Part shown: one piece after another, positions 34,481-45,873 of the stretch
How the letters are laid out: the number at the start of each line of letters is the position of its first letter
Numbering within the stretch: the first letter of the stretch is position 1
Source of the DNA: Cephalotus follicularis
Lineage: Eukaryota; Streptophyta; Magnoliopsida; Oxalidales; Cephalotaceae
Assembly: GCA_001972305.1 (NCBI GenBank)
Contig: BDDD01005838.1
Span: forward strand, 1-64,000
Length of the DNA stretch: 64,000 nucleotides
Reading direction: 5' to 3'
Notes under the pieces: model-generated
What the model saw: the letters and a program-made list of their open reading frames with translations, nothing else
What the model was told of the DNA's origin: nothing
Database searches by the model: none
Program-made: the position numbers and the translations under genes

Positions 34481-35912
34481 AAATCTCCTTTTTCAATCTC
34501 CTCAAATTCCCTCTACACTCATTGATGATTTCATTAAATTCGCGTTCCCTATCCGAGATGGATTCAATAACCCCATTATCTATCCACTTCACAAATTCCT
34601 GTTGAATTGCTTCATCATCCTCTATTTCCTTCAAGCATTCACTGAAGTTGCTATCAAACTCTATGTCAAATGACGTTTGGTCAGGCGTGACAATTTTGTG
34701 AGTGTAATGGGATAAATGATCCTATTCGCTATCCGATGTTGGCACATTGAGCTTATTTTCTAGCCATGCTAACTCTACTTCATTTTCCAACCACTATAAC
34801 ATGTCATTTTGGGTAGAGAAGCTCAAATTTTGTTGCAAAGAGTCATGCACCAGTGTCTCGAGCGCACACTTGGATACCACCTCATCAATCACATCTATGG
34901 CAAAACAAGCCTCCTCACCTTGAGGTCCTATGGGTGCATTGAAGATGTTTATTCTCAATTTCTTATTACCAAAGGATATGTCCATAGCTCCAGATCGACA
35001 ATTTATGCAAGCATTTGTTGTGGCTAAGAAAGGACTGCCTAAGATAATCAATTGCGGCTTCTCATTCGCATGTGTTTCCATATCAAGCACAAGGAAATCC
35101 ACTGGAAAATAAAGCTCATCTACTTTCACCAAAACGTCCTCAATGAATCCCTTAGGAATTCTCAAAGATTTATCAGCAAGTTGAAGGGTTACCTCAGCCT
35201 GTTTCAATTCTCCAAATCCGAAATGGTCATAAATTGAGCTAGGGAGGATATTAACGCTGGCCCCTAAATCAAGGAACGCTCTCTCTATAAGTAAATTTCC
35301 AATCTTGCAAGATATTAGAGGAGCTCCATGGTCTTTGAGTTTAGGTGGCAACTTGTTAGACAGAACTGCACTCACCTGCTCTATTAAATGGACTATTTTC
35401 GGAATGTGCGTTTTCAGCTTACGCTTTGTATTGCATAAGTCTTTCAGAAATTTGGCTTACGTTGGAACTTTCCATATCGCATCTAAGAGAGGAAGGTTGA
35501 TCTGGACTTGCTTAAACAGTTCCATCATCTCTTCCATCCTTCCAACCTTTTTACCCAACAGAGGAACAAGAGACGGGGATCACAAACACTCAGGAAAAGG
35601 TTCTTTAGGTGAAGCAAAAGTAATGTCCTTTTCCTTTCCCTTGTGTTCACTCTCGTTCTCACCACTTTCGGAGGACACTTTCTCATCAGGAATCTTATCA
35701 TGGATCAAATCGGCATTTGAGACATTTGCTTGTGGTTCTCCGATTACCAGCCCATTTCTCAAAGTAGTAATTGTTTGAGCTTGTACTAAGTGAGGACGGT
35801 GTCCAGCCTGATTGTTATGATTTCCTACCACTTGACTGGGTAGGTGGCCTTCTTCTCTCTTTCTGATGACATCAGCTAGCTGTCCTATTTGAGTTTCCAA
35901 TTTGGAGATGGA
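34481..35912 (-). pseudogene. Gag C-terminus, aspartic protease and spacer, Athila copy E
   Basis: The frame 34794-35375 holds the protease with AFLDLGASVNILP and GSPFLATTNACINC. Upstream (35376-35912) is the gag C-terminus (METQIGQLADVIRKREEG, EPFPECL, LGKKVGRMEEMM), with stops near 35580 and 35462. Downstream (34481-34793) is a spacer, IEFDSNFSECLKEIEDDEA, that differs from copy C's spacer. It is cut at 35912 by solo LTR D; gag continues at 38182. Confidence 0.8.
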
Positions 35913-37682
35913 TTGGGTGTAACGTCCCCAACCCGAGCCCGCTAATAGCTCAAAGTGAACCTCGAGGATCGGTTGCGTTACATTGGGTGTAAAATGTTAC
36001 ATTCTTTAGCATTCTTGTCTCATGCTAACATACATCATCTACTCATGCTTTTCTCCATAGACAAATCACATGATCAAAGTCATACTATTCAACATCTTCC
36101 ATAACCTTAAAATAGTCATCTTATATAAAGAGGTCATAACCATATCGTTGTTATACATTTACACAAGATCATCCTTTATCATAACATATAATACAGGGGA
36201 AAACATTGTCTTATTACATATCAAAACATTTATGCAAACATCATTGCATTTCTCCTTAAGAGCTCCCTTTAAGCTCGTAATCTTCATTCAATCATTTCCT
36301 GAAAACATTTTATTTGAAAACAAACATTGAAAGGAATGAGCTCAAAATAGCTCAGTAAGGTGTTTTTATTATAAACACATTTCATCGTAACCTTTTTCTA
36401 GTCAATACATATAACTAGAACATTTCATAAACCATATCACTTTTCTAATTACAAACTCGTAACTAGAACATTTCATAAACATAGAAGTCATAAAAACCTT
36501 AATGAACCCTTTCACACTGCTTCACCGGGGTATTGTGCACTCCCCGATTACTATCCTTACATCACATGCATGTCCGTGAACACTTTACGCTCATCTCGCT
36601 CTATTCCCCTTGGATCGCAATCCAAGGGTGGTTCATTCATCATTTCATAAAACATTTCCTCAATAATTTGAGTGATCAGCTCAAAGCATTCATAAAAATT
36701 ATTTCATAACATTTCTTTCACAATTCGTAAACTTTTCTCTTCATTTGAGTAATTAACTCAAATGCATTCATAAAACAGTTTTGCATAGCTTTACTAAAAC
36801 TGATAATTCATATAGAAATAAGCATTTTTAGAGAAAACTTATAACATAAACATTAAAGTAGACATCTTCACAAATTCGGAGAGCTCAAGATCATAAAAAT
36901 TGGTTGAGAATTGAATCCATTATGAAATATTTTAAAGAGGCAGGTTCCATATGAAAACAGGGCATGAGCAGTAAAATGAAACATTGATTCTCATCAAGAA
37001 TTCGACAAAATTTCGAGATACATAAAACATAACAGTTAAAGAGGACATATTAAGGTTTTCAAAACATCCAACCATTTAATTTTTAGTCAAGAAACGAGCA
37101 ATATGTGATTTAAAGAAGTTGCTGGATAATCTAGGAATACAATAGTACCCAAACAGCAATTTAAAACATTGATTTTCATCAAGAAATCGATAGAATCTTG
37201 AAACGTGCAAAGCATAAAAGTTAAATAGGACATCCTAACGTTTCCATAACATTCAAACATTCAAAAATTCATCAAGAATTGAGCAAGATATGAATAAAAC
37301 AATCTGTTGTATCATTTAACAGTAAAACAGAGGCATACTTTGATAAATTGGCTATTGGATTTCCTTTTGCTTTGCCAAAATCTCCACTTATTCCCAGAAG
37401 AAAGCACTTCCTTTACTCAGCCAAAATGACTGAATTCAGCCCTCATTTCCATTAAATAGAATGGTTACTTGGGAGGCAAGTCTTCTCCCTCTCTCACATG
37501 ACTCAACTCTCTCTCTTAGCAGCCCATGTGCTCAAAATCAGCCAATCCAAGTGGTGACACTTGTTGGATCATCTGATAATATCTCAAATAATTCTCCCCT
37601 GGCCTACCACGTGCCCATAATTAAGGAATTTTACTCACAAAACTACAAAAAGTCAGATTTTGAAATCTATCTGTAGCTCAAA

Positions 37683-37878
37683 GCGTCGACTCTTTCTCCC
37701 TAAGCGTCGCCGGTCACGGGCTTGTCCTGAGTTCTCCAACTTCTATCCCGACTAAAGCGCTGACGCTTTCCTACAAAGGGTCACCACTTTAAGTCTCGTC
37801 TAGGCCCACCTCAATACTTGATTTCAAAGTGTCGAAGCTTACATTTGGAGCGTCATCGGTTGCCCCAAGCGTTGCCAC
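37683..37878. repeat. Decayed GCGTCGACGC-type array, solo LTR D
   Basis: Motif-like decamers at 37683 (GCGTCGACTC), 37704 (GCGTCGCCGG), 37757 (GCGCTGACGC), 37829 (GTGTCGAAGC), 37850 (GCGTCATCGG) and 37869 (GCGTTGCCAC). Pairs are 19-21 bp apart. Strongly decayed, but the AAGCG...CGCTT context is clear. Confidence 0.6.
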
Positions 37879-37991
37879 TTTTAGTAAAACCGTCGGTGCT
37901 TTAGACATCTTCATCAACTCTTAACCTCTGAGATTGACGCTTTCAACATGACATTCATCCAAAAAAAATAACCAATTTCAATTTTCTTCCA

Positions 37992-38080
37992 GGGGCGCTG
38001 CCCCCGGGCCCCTGCCCGCTGTCCGGGCAACGGGACCCCCCGTCACCGGGGAGCGGAACCCCCGAACCCCTCGAGCGTAG
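37992..38080 (-). other. GC-rich inverted-repeat block in LTR D
   Basis: An 85-90 bp block that is almost all G and C, with self-complementary pieces such as GGGGCGCTGCCCC and GCCCGCTGTCCGGGC. It lies about 100 bp from the minus-strand LTR start. Likely structured DNA or RNA; function unknown. Confidence 0.6.
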
Positions 38081-38181
38081 GGTCATACTACAGGTCCCTT
38101 GAAATATTTGTCAATTTACACAATAGAAATCATCTTTCCATAATTAATATCTTTAATGGAAATTCGGGTCATTACATTGGG

Positions 38182-39474
38182 TATGGGAATGAAGGATCTG
38201 ATCATATTTCTGGCTATTCTTGTTAATCCCATCCAATGCAAATAGTACCTTACCCAATTTATCTTCAGTCGTCGTGGGCGCTTGAGGTGAAAAATTTGAT
38301 CGTTGAACATCCCTATAGGCATTCTGATAAGGAATGGAATTATTCTGCCTGTATGGGGGATTTTGACTGGGATTGGGCTCCTTCCGTGCAAAATTGAGGT
38401 GATTCCTCCATCCTGGATTATACGTGTTGGAAAATGGATCGTTTTCCGGTCTATAGAATCCTTGTATTGCTTGTGCTTGCTCTTGAATAAATTCAGGATA
38501 TTGCACTGCAAGGGGGAAATCACTCATGTAATGTGTTGGGCTAGCACATAAGGCGCAAGCCTCTTGTACAATGGAAGTCTGAGTGGATTGCGTAGGAAGT
38601 GTCCCTATGGTAAGCAATTTATCTAATTTATGGGATAAGATGTCCACCTTGGCCTTAATGGTCTCAAATTGGCTGACTTCATAAATACCTCATTTCGTTT
38701 GAATACTCATTACGGAGGACACTACTCTGGATGATAAATGGTGTAAAGAGTTCTCGCTAAGGGTCTCAAACAATTGCCATGCCTCATCCTCACTTTTGTG
38801 CATAAATGTGCCTCCACAAGAAGCATCCACCTTCTATCTATTTTGTGCGGTCAATCCGTCATAGAAGCATTGGACTAAATACTATTTAGGTACGGCATGA
38901 TGGGGACATTTTCGGATGAGGTCCTTTAATCTTTCCCATGATTCATGGAACTGCTCACCATCTTGCTGCAAGAAGCTAGTGAGAGCTCGTCTTATTTGGT
39001 TGGTTCGACCTATGGGAAAATATTTCTTGAGGAACTCGTGCTGTAATTGTTCCCATGTGGTGATGATTACGGAGTCTAAGGAATGTAACCATTGTTTAGA
39101 TCTATCTTTCAATGAGAATGGAAATAATATTAGCTTAAGGGCATCCTCCGAAAAGTTCTGAATTTTAAACGTGGAGTAAATCTCAATGAATTCATCCAAA
39201 TGCTTGTATGGTTCCTTATTGGCAAGTCCATTAAAGGATGGTAAAATCTGAATAATACTGGACTTAATCTCATACTGAGCTGCTTGGACAGCAGGTACCC
39301 TAATACACGAAGTAGTGGTATATGCACGTGGGGTAAATGTTCACTCAAGGGCTGTCTTGGTTGTGCATCATTGTTATCTCCCATTCTGTTATTCGCTCTA
39401 ATGCCAGTCAAAGTTCTTTCTATCTCTAGGTCATAGGTAACTACTTCATTATCTAATGATCGGCGGCCTAGCAT
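38182..39474 (-). pseudogene. Gag, Athila copy E
   Basis: The start at 39474 (MLGRRSLDNEVVTYDLEIER) is conserved in copy C. The central gag domain (38882-39199) is well kept: SLKDRSKQWLHSLDS, WEQLQHEFLKKYFPIGRTNQ and FHESWERLKDLIRKCPHH. A stop near 38880 and frameshifts around 38690 and 39330 break it. The C-terminal part (38182-38647) includes AQAIQGFYRPENDPFSNTY and a zinc knuckle that has lost its last Cys (CALCASPTHYMSDF). It is cut by LTR D at 38181. Confidence 0.8.
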
Positions 39475-39559
39475 GCATCTATCTACAATGAAGATAAGAA
39501 AATTTCCTAAATTTTTTTTTTTACAATCACTAAGCTCCTTAAGCTATTTTTATGACACT
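39475..39559 (-). other. Leader of Athila copy E, interrupted by element F
   Basis: Sequence between gag and primer site. It matches 32244-32320 of copy C (TAAGCTATTTTTATGACAC) and is interrupted at 39559 by F. The rest, with the primer site, resumes at 47046. Confidence 0.75.
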
Positions 39560-39700
39560 TCAATTCGTGTACATTGTAATAATGATTAATAAAATGTGCA
39601 CTCATTTGAATTAATGTCCAATTATAATAATTCTTGTGTTGGCAAATGCTTGGAATAGAATATTAAATGGAAAATTAAAGAATTGATTTTTGGTATTAAA

Positions 39701-39861
39701 CCGCCGACGCTTGGAATCACACCGTCGACGCTTTAAGACCTGGCATGTGTCAAAACACACCGTTGAAGACTGGGTTGGGCGCCAACCGTCGACTTTTAAA
39801 CGCTCCGTATAGACACCTGAGGGCGCATTAAGCGTCGACGCCCAAGGCTAACAGTCGACGC
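39701..39861. repeat. GCGTCGACGC palindrome array (6 copies), F 5' LTR, upstream array
   Basis: Decamers at 39701, 39722, 39760, 39786, 39832 (perfect GCGTCGACGC) and 39852 (CAGTCGACGC, a hybrid of the two dialects). It occupies the same place, upstream of the TATA motif, as the CAGTCGACTG array in H at 9020-9147. Confidence 0.8.
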
Positions 39862-40787
39862 TTTAGTCATGTTCTGGCGCAGAACACTTGTCTGTTGGCA
39901 TGGAATTTAAGAGTTAAAATGATAGGACTTTGGCAGGTGTCCATAGACGTGTTGTCCAGGCAAGGGGGTCTTTGCTAGCTGTTGTTAACCCCAGACTAAG
40001 GCCTTGCATGCCTCTCTTCAGCCTGCACAACCTGCGCAATCTGCAAAGAACAAAAGTGAGTGCATGCATGTGAAGTGAGAGAGTGTGCAATGGAGTAAAG
40101 GGAAACTGACAAAAATTAAAGGCACGAGTTTGAACTCTTATATCAGCTGGTGTTTGAGCTAATTGAGAGTTGAAAAACACTAAGAGAAGAGGAGAATTGC
40201 TGGGAAATTTCGAAGGCTTGCATGTAGAAGGATTAGGGCTCAAAGGAAAGAAGTTGAAGCTTGATTCCTGGTAAGCTTCTGAATCTTGGATTATAGTTTA
40301 AATTATAGGTTAATAGGAATATATACCGTCAGCATGCCTGCTATCCAGGATGTTAATCTTGGAAATGGTAACCAAAGGGGTAAATGTAGAAGTAAAATCA
40401 CAATTGCTATGTTGTTCAAGAGGAAGGAAACTTAGAGATTGGTTATAACCTCTGTTACGAATTCTTGGTGTTATCATGCCTAGATAACTTAATGAACTTA
40501 CTAGTATTGATTAATAGACCTGTAAACATGCACTCATGTAGATTAATTCTGCAAATTTTGGAAGATTAAAGGAAGTGAGGAACTTTTGGCATAAAGAGAA
40601 AGATCATTCCAATTGATCTTGGGATAGCATTTGAGGTAGGGGATTTTGACATGTTTTTGAACATATAACATGTATAGTATGTTATGATGGTTGATACTTG
40701 GTTGCATGTTGAAATGGACTGAGTTTAGAATAATTCTATGCATCCCCTGTTTTGAAACTGCTCCTGGGATTCGTATGAAACCCAGAA

Positions 40788-40922
40788 GCGTCGACGCTTA
40801 CAAGGTAACTGTCGACACTTTGATACGAAAATGGTATAGTTGCTTAGAAGGTCGACGCTCAAACTGTGTAATGTCGACGCCTGGTCATTAACCGTCGACG
40901 CTTATATAGTAACTGTCGACGC
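40788..40922. repeat. GCGTCGACGC palindrome array (6 copies), F 5' LTR, downstream array
   Basis: Decamers start at 40788 (perfect), 40809, 40849, 40871, 40892 and 40913; spacings are 21, 40, 22, 21, 21. Left half-sites vary (CT, AG, AT, CC) while GTCGACGC is kept. It corresponds in LTR position to 7863-7975 in H. Confidence 0.88.
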
Positions 40923-42097
40923 TTTGTACCAGGAAGTGTAGAAATTGTAAACTGATCAATTGAATTGTTTGTGGTTGCAAATATCCCTGTTATGTTATAT
41001 TGTAACCATTATTACTGTTATGGGGTAAAATTCTACTGATATGCATACATATTCACGAATTTACCAACTTAATGCTTAAAGCATAAAACAATGATTTGTA
41101 AACGGTTTTCTACTTGAAAATCTTATTATCATACTAACTGATATTTTCCTCTTTATAGAGGCACTGTTACTGTTTTGTTCTCCAATCGAGAACCACTACT
41201 GTACTGATATCGTTTTCCTCGTATGAGATGTACGACCACTGAAATGTTATATGTTTCTAAAGAAAACCCACTGATATTGCATATTATTTATATATGTAGT
41301 ATCATTACTGAATTGCACTAAATGAATTGATTGTCTATGCTTACTGTCGTAGTTTAGTGATGGAGGATATCACTGACTACGGATGTGATTCTGGGTGCCA
41401 GGAGTTGGTCAGAGCATCACCCAAACTGTCTACTTTGCAGAATTCACTGTTAAACTACCTCCCAACGCCGGTAGTAAATGTTACCTACCTGTCATCTTCG
41501 GAGTGAAGGTGATAGTTAGGTGGTGCACAGTTGGTGCTAGGAGTTAGCGATAGGTGACACCCAACCACTGTTTGAATTGATTGTACCCTTGTGCGGTATT
41601 CTTGCATATGGATTGTCTATGGCCACTTGGCATGTTTGCTTATATATTGGCACATTAAAATATTATTTTCAATATAAACTGTCATACATGTTGCATTCAT
41701 ATATTCCTTAGCATGCATTATCTTCCTACTTAGCCAAGTGACGACAACGGCTAACCCCTAGAATTTCAGATGAGCGAAGACATTGGAGTTGCTGCTGAAG
41801 CTTGGAGAGCTTCTTTTGTCGTCTTAAGGTTGTTATTTCTTTTGATGTATTAAAATGAATGAACGAATCATACCTCGTTTATGTTGTATTTCCTTATGTT
41901 AAGGATAATATTGGACTTGTACCCACACGTAGTATGGGATGCGTGTGGACGGCTTGTAATTATATTCTGGCTTATTGACTATTTCCGCATATTATTTATA
42001 TTCTGTTGAATGAAATGCTGGAATGTATGTTAAATACTGATATCACCATATATGCTTGTCTTAATGGTATGGAACCGAATAACGGGGTGTGATAGCA

Positions 42098-42109
42098 TGG
42101 TATCAGAGC
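42098..42109 (+). other. Primer binding site of element F (tRNA-iMet type)
   Basis: TGGTATCAGAGC, 3 bases after the LTR end at 42094, as in H and I. Confidence 0.9.
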
Positions 42110-42197
42110 ATATTCCATATATGCTAGCTGGGATAAGTTTCTCAGAAATTAGTGAAATGTTTCCTAATGATTTTTGTCATTCCATATAGGAAACTAA

Positions 42198-42881
42198 ATG
42201 GATCCAAGAAGAGGACGAAGGGGAAGGCGTAGAGCCGAAGAGGGAATCAACGCTCCTCCAGTGCCTGAAAATGTTCCGCATATGAATGAAGGAGTGAATG
42301 TTCCTCCAATCCATGATGAGAGGAGTAATTTTGACAACCTGCCTGATCTTTTTTGATAGCAGATGGAAGCGAATGCAGCAAACATGGAACAGATCCGGCA
42401 AATGTAAGAGGCTAATCGGGCATATCAGCCAGCACCGGATGCTTGTCATGCAGGTGGATTTGGCCGAGATCTGGAACGGTTCATGCGACAGAATCCTCTG
42501 ACTTTCAGTGGTGAGCTGAATGCTACTGTGGCCGAGCGATGGGTAAGAGACTTGGAGAAAATATTTGCTGTTCTGGAATGTACTGATGATCAGAAGCTTA
42601 ATTTTACCGTGTACTGCTTGTGGGGCGAGGCAACTTACTGGTGGGAAAGGATTGAATCGAAATGGGAAGCCCGTGGACTTGACAGAACTTGTGACAGATT
42701 TCAGTCTGAGTTCTTTGCAACATATGTTCCACAGATAGAGCGTGATCGATGGGAGACAGAGTTGATGGAGTTACGTCAAGGAGATATGACGGTAGCTCAG
42801 TACCAGACCAGATTTATGGAGCTGGCCAGACACACGCCTTATCTTGTGGAGGGTGAGTCACGGATGACCGGAGGTTCCTGA
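42198..42881 (+). pseudogene. Gag N-terminal part, element F
   Basis: Starts MDPRRGRRGRRRAEEG. Two adjacent stops (TGA TAG near 42354) and a further TAA near 42403 break the N-terminal third. The gag core (42483-42881) reads ATYWWERIESKWEARG, YVPQIERDRWETELMEL and QGDMTVAQYQTRFMELARH. A one-base deletion near 42870, compared with H (SRMIRRFLKGL), moves the frame. Same family as H gag. Confidence 0.85.
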
Positions 42882-44151
42882 AAGGCCTTCGACCAGACAT
42901 CAGTTCTAAACTGTTGTTGTTGTTGCAGCTGACCACTTTTGTTGATGTTGCTGAGAGAGCGATGATCTTGGAAGCTGACGCAAATGAGAGAAGGGCATAA
43001 CGGACTCGTACTAATCAATCAAGGGCCGTACAATCACAGAGGCAGGGAAGCAATAATCCTGCTAAGTCAAACAAGTCTGACAACAGGGGGCAAAGAGGTT
43101 CTCAACGCACACGATCAAGGACACCTGGCCGAAACAGTCAACAGAATGCTAGTGGATGTACGTTTTGCGGTCGTCCAAACCATGATGAGACCGATTGTTG
43201 GAAAAAGATGGGAAAATGCTTGAGGTGTGGTTCACAAGATCACATGGTGAGTGGTTGCCCGATGATGAGGGATCAAGCACGCGGCCAACAGGGGAGTGCT
43301 GGTGCTAGTGGTAGTGTTGCGGCAGCTCAACCGCGGAGAGACACCGGAAAAGGAATTGTGAAAGGTAGGGTCTATACCTTATCTAAAGATGATGTGCCAG
43401 AATCTACTACTGTTGTGAGAGGTACTATTTACATATCTGGCATATTAGCTCATGTGTTGATTGACCCTGGTGCGACGCATTCATTTATTGCATCTAGTTT
43501 TGCTCGCAAGTTGCATGGTGTTACTTCTAGACTACCATATGTTTTGGAGGTGAGTACTCCTGCGGCTACTTGTCTTTTATCTGATACTGTTATGAAGGAC
43601 TGTGAAATCTTGGTAGATGGGATTGAATTATCCGCTGACTTGATAGTGTTACCTATCCGAGAGTTTGATGTAATCTTGGGGATGGACTGGCTATATGCTC
43701 ATCATGCTTGTGTTGATTGCTACAACAAGATGATGACATTTTATCTGCAAGATGGGACGGAGTGCAAGTTTATCGGAGAGAAGAATGTTACTGCTCCGAT
43801 TATTTCATATACACGAGCACAGAAATATCTCAAGCAAGGATGCGAAGGCTATTTGGCGTATGTGATTGATCATACGAAAGGTACGCCCAGTATTGAACAA
43901 GTGCCTGTTGTATGTGATTTTCCTGATGTGTTTCGAGATGAACTCACTTCATTGCCACCAGAGAGGGACATAGAGTTCAGCATTGAAGTATTGCCTGGAA
44001 CTGCTCTGATATCCAGAGCACCGTACCGAATGGCTCCTGCAAAACTGAAGGAGTTAAAAGTTCAACTGCAGGATTATCTTGACAAGGGTTTTATCAGACC
44101 GAGTATGTCACCATGGGGAGCACCGGTTCTATTTGTGAAGAAGAAGGATGG
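42870..44151 (+). pseudogene. Gag zinc knuckles, protease and RT start, element F (runs into N gap)
   Basis: After the frameshift the frame continues with VDVAERAMILEADANERRA, a stop near 43000, then two zinc knuckles (CTFCGRPNHDETDC, CLRCGSQDHMVSGC). The protease has [15 protein letters not shown] and [11 protein letters not shown]. The RT N-terminus has [32 protein letters not shown]. From about 43003 the frame is open to the N run at 44152, so the visible protease is intact. Closely related to H (same DPG active site). Confidence 0.9.
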
Positions 44152-44546
44152 NNNNNNNNNNNNNNNNNNNNNNNNNNNNNNNNNNNNNNNNNNNNNNNNN
44201 NNNNNNNNNNNNNNNNNNNNNNNNNNNNNNNNNNNNNNNNNNNNNNNNNNNNNNNNNNNNNNNNNNNNNNNNNNNNNNNNNNNNNNNNNNNNNNNNNNNN
44301 NNNNNNNNNNNNNNNNNNNNNNNNNNNNNNNNNNNNNNNNNNNNNNNNNNNNNNNNNNNNNNNNNNNNNNNNNNNNNNNNNNNNNNNNNNNNNNNNNNNN
44401 NNNNNNNNNNNNNNNNNNNNNNNNNNNNNNNNNNNNNNNNNNNNNNNNNNNNNNNNNNNNNNNNNNNNNNNNNNNNNNNNNNNNNNNNNNNNNNNNNNNN
44501 NNNNNNNNNNNNNNNNNNNNNNNNNNNNNNNNNNNNNNNNNNNNNN
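44152..44546. other. Assembly gap (395 N) inside element F
   Basis: A run of N joins the RT start of F to a position about 68 bp inside its 3' LTR. A full interior like H's would need some 2.7 kb more here, so either the gap is undersized or F is deleted. Translations across it are meaningless. Confidence 0.98.
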
Positions 44547-44636
44547 TTAATGTCCAATTATAATAATTCTTGTGTTGGTAAATGCTTGGAATAGAATATT
44601 AAATGGAAAATTAAAGAATTGATTTTTGGTATTAAA

Positions 44637-44798
44637 CCGCCAACCCCTGGAATCACACCATCGACGCTTTAAGACCTGGCATGTGTCAAAACGCACAGTT
44701 GAAGACTGCGATTGGGCGCCAACCGTCGACCTTTAAACTCCCCGTATCAACACTTAAAGGCGTCTAAGCGTCGACACCCACGAGGTAACCGACGACGC
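44637..44798. repeat. GCGTCGACGC array (6 sites), F 3' LTR, upstream array
   Basis: Sites at 44637, 44658, 44696, 44723, 44768 and 44789. Nearly every site differs from its 5' LTR partner (for example GCGTCGACGC versus GCGTCGACAC; CAGTCGACGC versus CCGACGACGC). Confidence 0.8.
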
Positions 44799-45738
44799 TT
44801 TAGTCGTGTTCTGGTGAAAAATAGGTGTCAGTTAGAGAGGAATGGCAGAGTTAAAAATGATGGGGATTTTGGCAGGTGTCCATAGACGTGTTAACCATGC
44901 ATAAGAGACCTTGCCGGCTGTTGTTAACACCGGAACTAAGGCCTTGCATGCCTCCCTTCAACCTGCATAACCTACACAATCTGCAAAACTTAGAAAAAGA
45001 ACAAAAGAAAAGAGTGCATGTGAAGAGAGAGAAGTATGCAATGGAGTAAAGGGAAACTGACGAAAATTAAAGGCACGAGTTTGAACTCTTATATCAGCTG
45101 GTGTTTGAGCTAACTGAGAGTTGAAAAACACTAAGAGAAGAGGAGAATTGCTGGGAAATTTCGAAGGCTTGCATGTAGAAGGATTAGGGCTCAAAGGAAA
45201 GAAGTTGAAGCTTGATTCCTGGTAAGCTTCTGAATCTTGGATTATAGTTTAAATTATAGGTTAATAGGAATATATACCGTCAGCATGCCTGCTATCCAGG
45301 ATGTTAATCTTGGAAATGGTAACCAAAGGGGTAAATGTAGAAGTAAAATCACAATTGCTATGTTGTTCAAGAGGAAGGAAACTTAGAGATTGGTTATAAC
45401 CTCTGTTACGAATTCTTGGTGTTATCATGCCTAGATAACTTAATGAACTTACTAGTATTGATTAATAGACCTGTAAACATGCACTCATGTAGATTAATTC
45501 TGCAAATTTTGGAAGATTAAAGGAAGTGAGGAACTTTTGGCATAAAGAGAAAGATCATTCCAATTGATCTTGGGATAGCATTTGAGGTAGGGGATTTTGA
45601 CATGTTTTTGAACATATAACATGTATAGTATGTTATGATGGTTGATACTTGGTTGCATGTTGAAATGGACTGAGTTTAGAATAATTCTATGCATCCCCTG
45701 TTTTGAAACTGCTCCTGGGATTCGTATGAAACCCAGAA

Positions 45739-45873
45739 GCGTCGACGCTTACAAGGTAACTGTCGACGCTTTGATACGAAAATGGTATAGTAGCTTAGAA
45801 GGTCGACGCTCAAACTGTGTAATGTCGATGCCTGGTCATTAACCGTCGACGCTTATATAGTAACTGTCGACGC
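45739..45873. repeat. GCGTCGACGC array (6 copies), F 3' LTR, downstream array
   Basis: Sites at 45739, 45760, 45800, 45822, 45843 and 45864, matching the 5' LTR array except for two CpG-type changes (ACGC/ACAC at the second site; GACGC/GATGC at the fourth). Confidence 0.88.

Larger units (their letters stand above)
35918..38176 (-). repeat. Solo LTR D, 2259 bp
   Basis: TGTAATGACCCG on the minus strand (38176) and GGGGACGTTACA at 35918, with TSD TTGGG at 35913-35917 and 38177-38181. The flanking gag of Athila copy E is continuous across the insertion. Orientation is inferred by analogy with other TGTAAT-starting LTRs here. It contains a decayed GCGTCGACGC-type array (37683-37878) and a GC-rich block (37992-38080). 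Confidence 0.85.
39560..42094 (+). repeat. 5' LTR of element F
   Basis: Family-A LTR of 2535 bp, homologous to H's LTRs (reversed). It ends GGGGTGTGATA, where GTGACA is expected. It carries a TATA motif near 40138, palindrome arrays at 39701-39861 and 40788-40922 in the GCGTCGACGC dialect, and the TTAGCC/GGCTAA hairpin at 41730-41754. Near-identical to 44547-47045 except for about 39700-40095. Confidence 0.9.

Noticed and set aside
40543..40743. Identical 66-codon frames at 40543-40743 and 45494-45694
   Set aside because: They are the two LTRs of F; identity comes from recent LTR duplication, not from protein selection.
44113..44594. Open frames that cross the N run
   Set aside because: Translation of N bases is an artefact.
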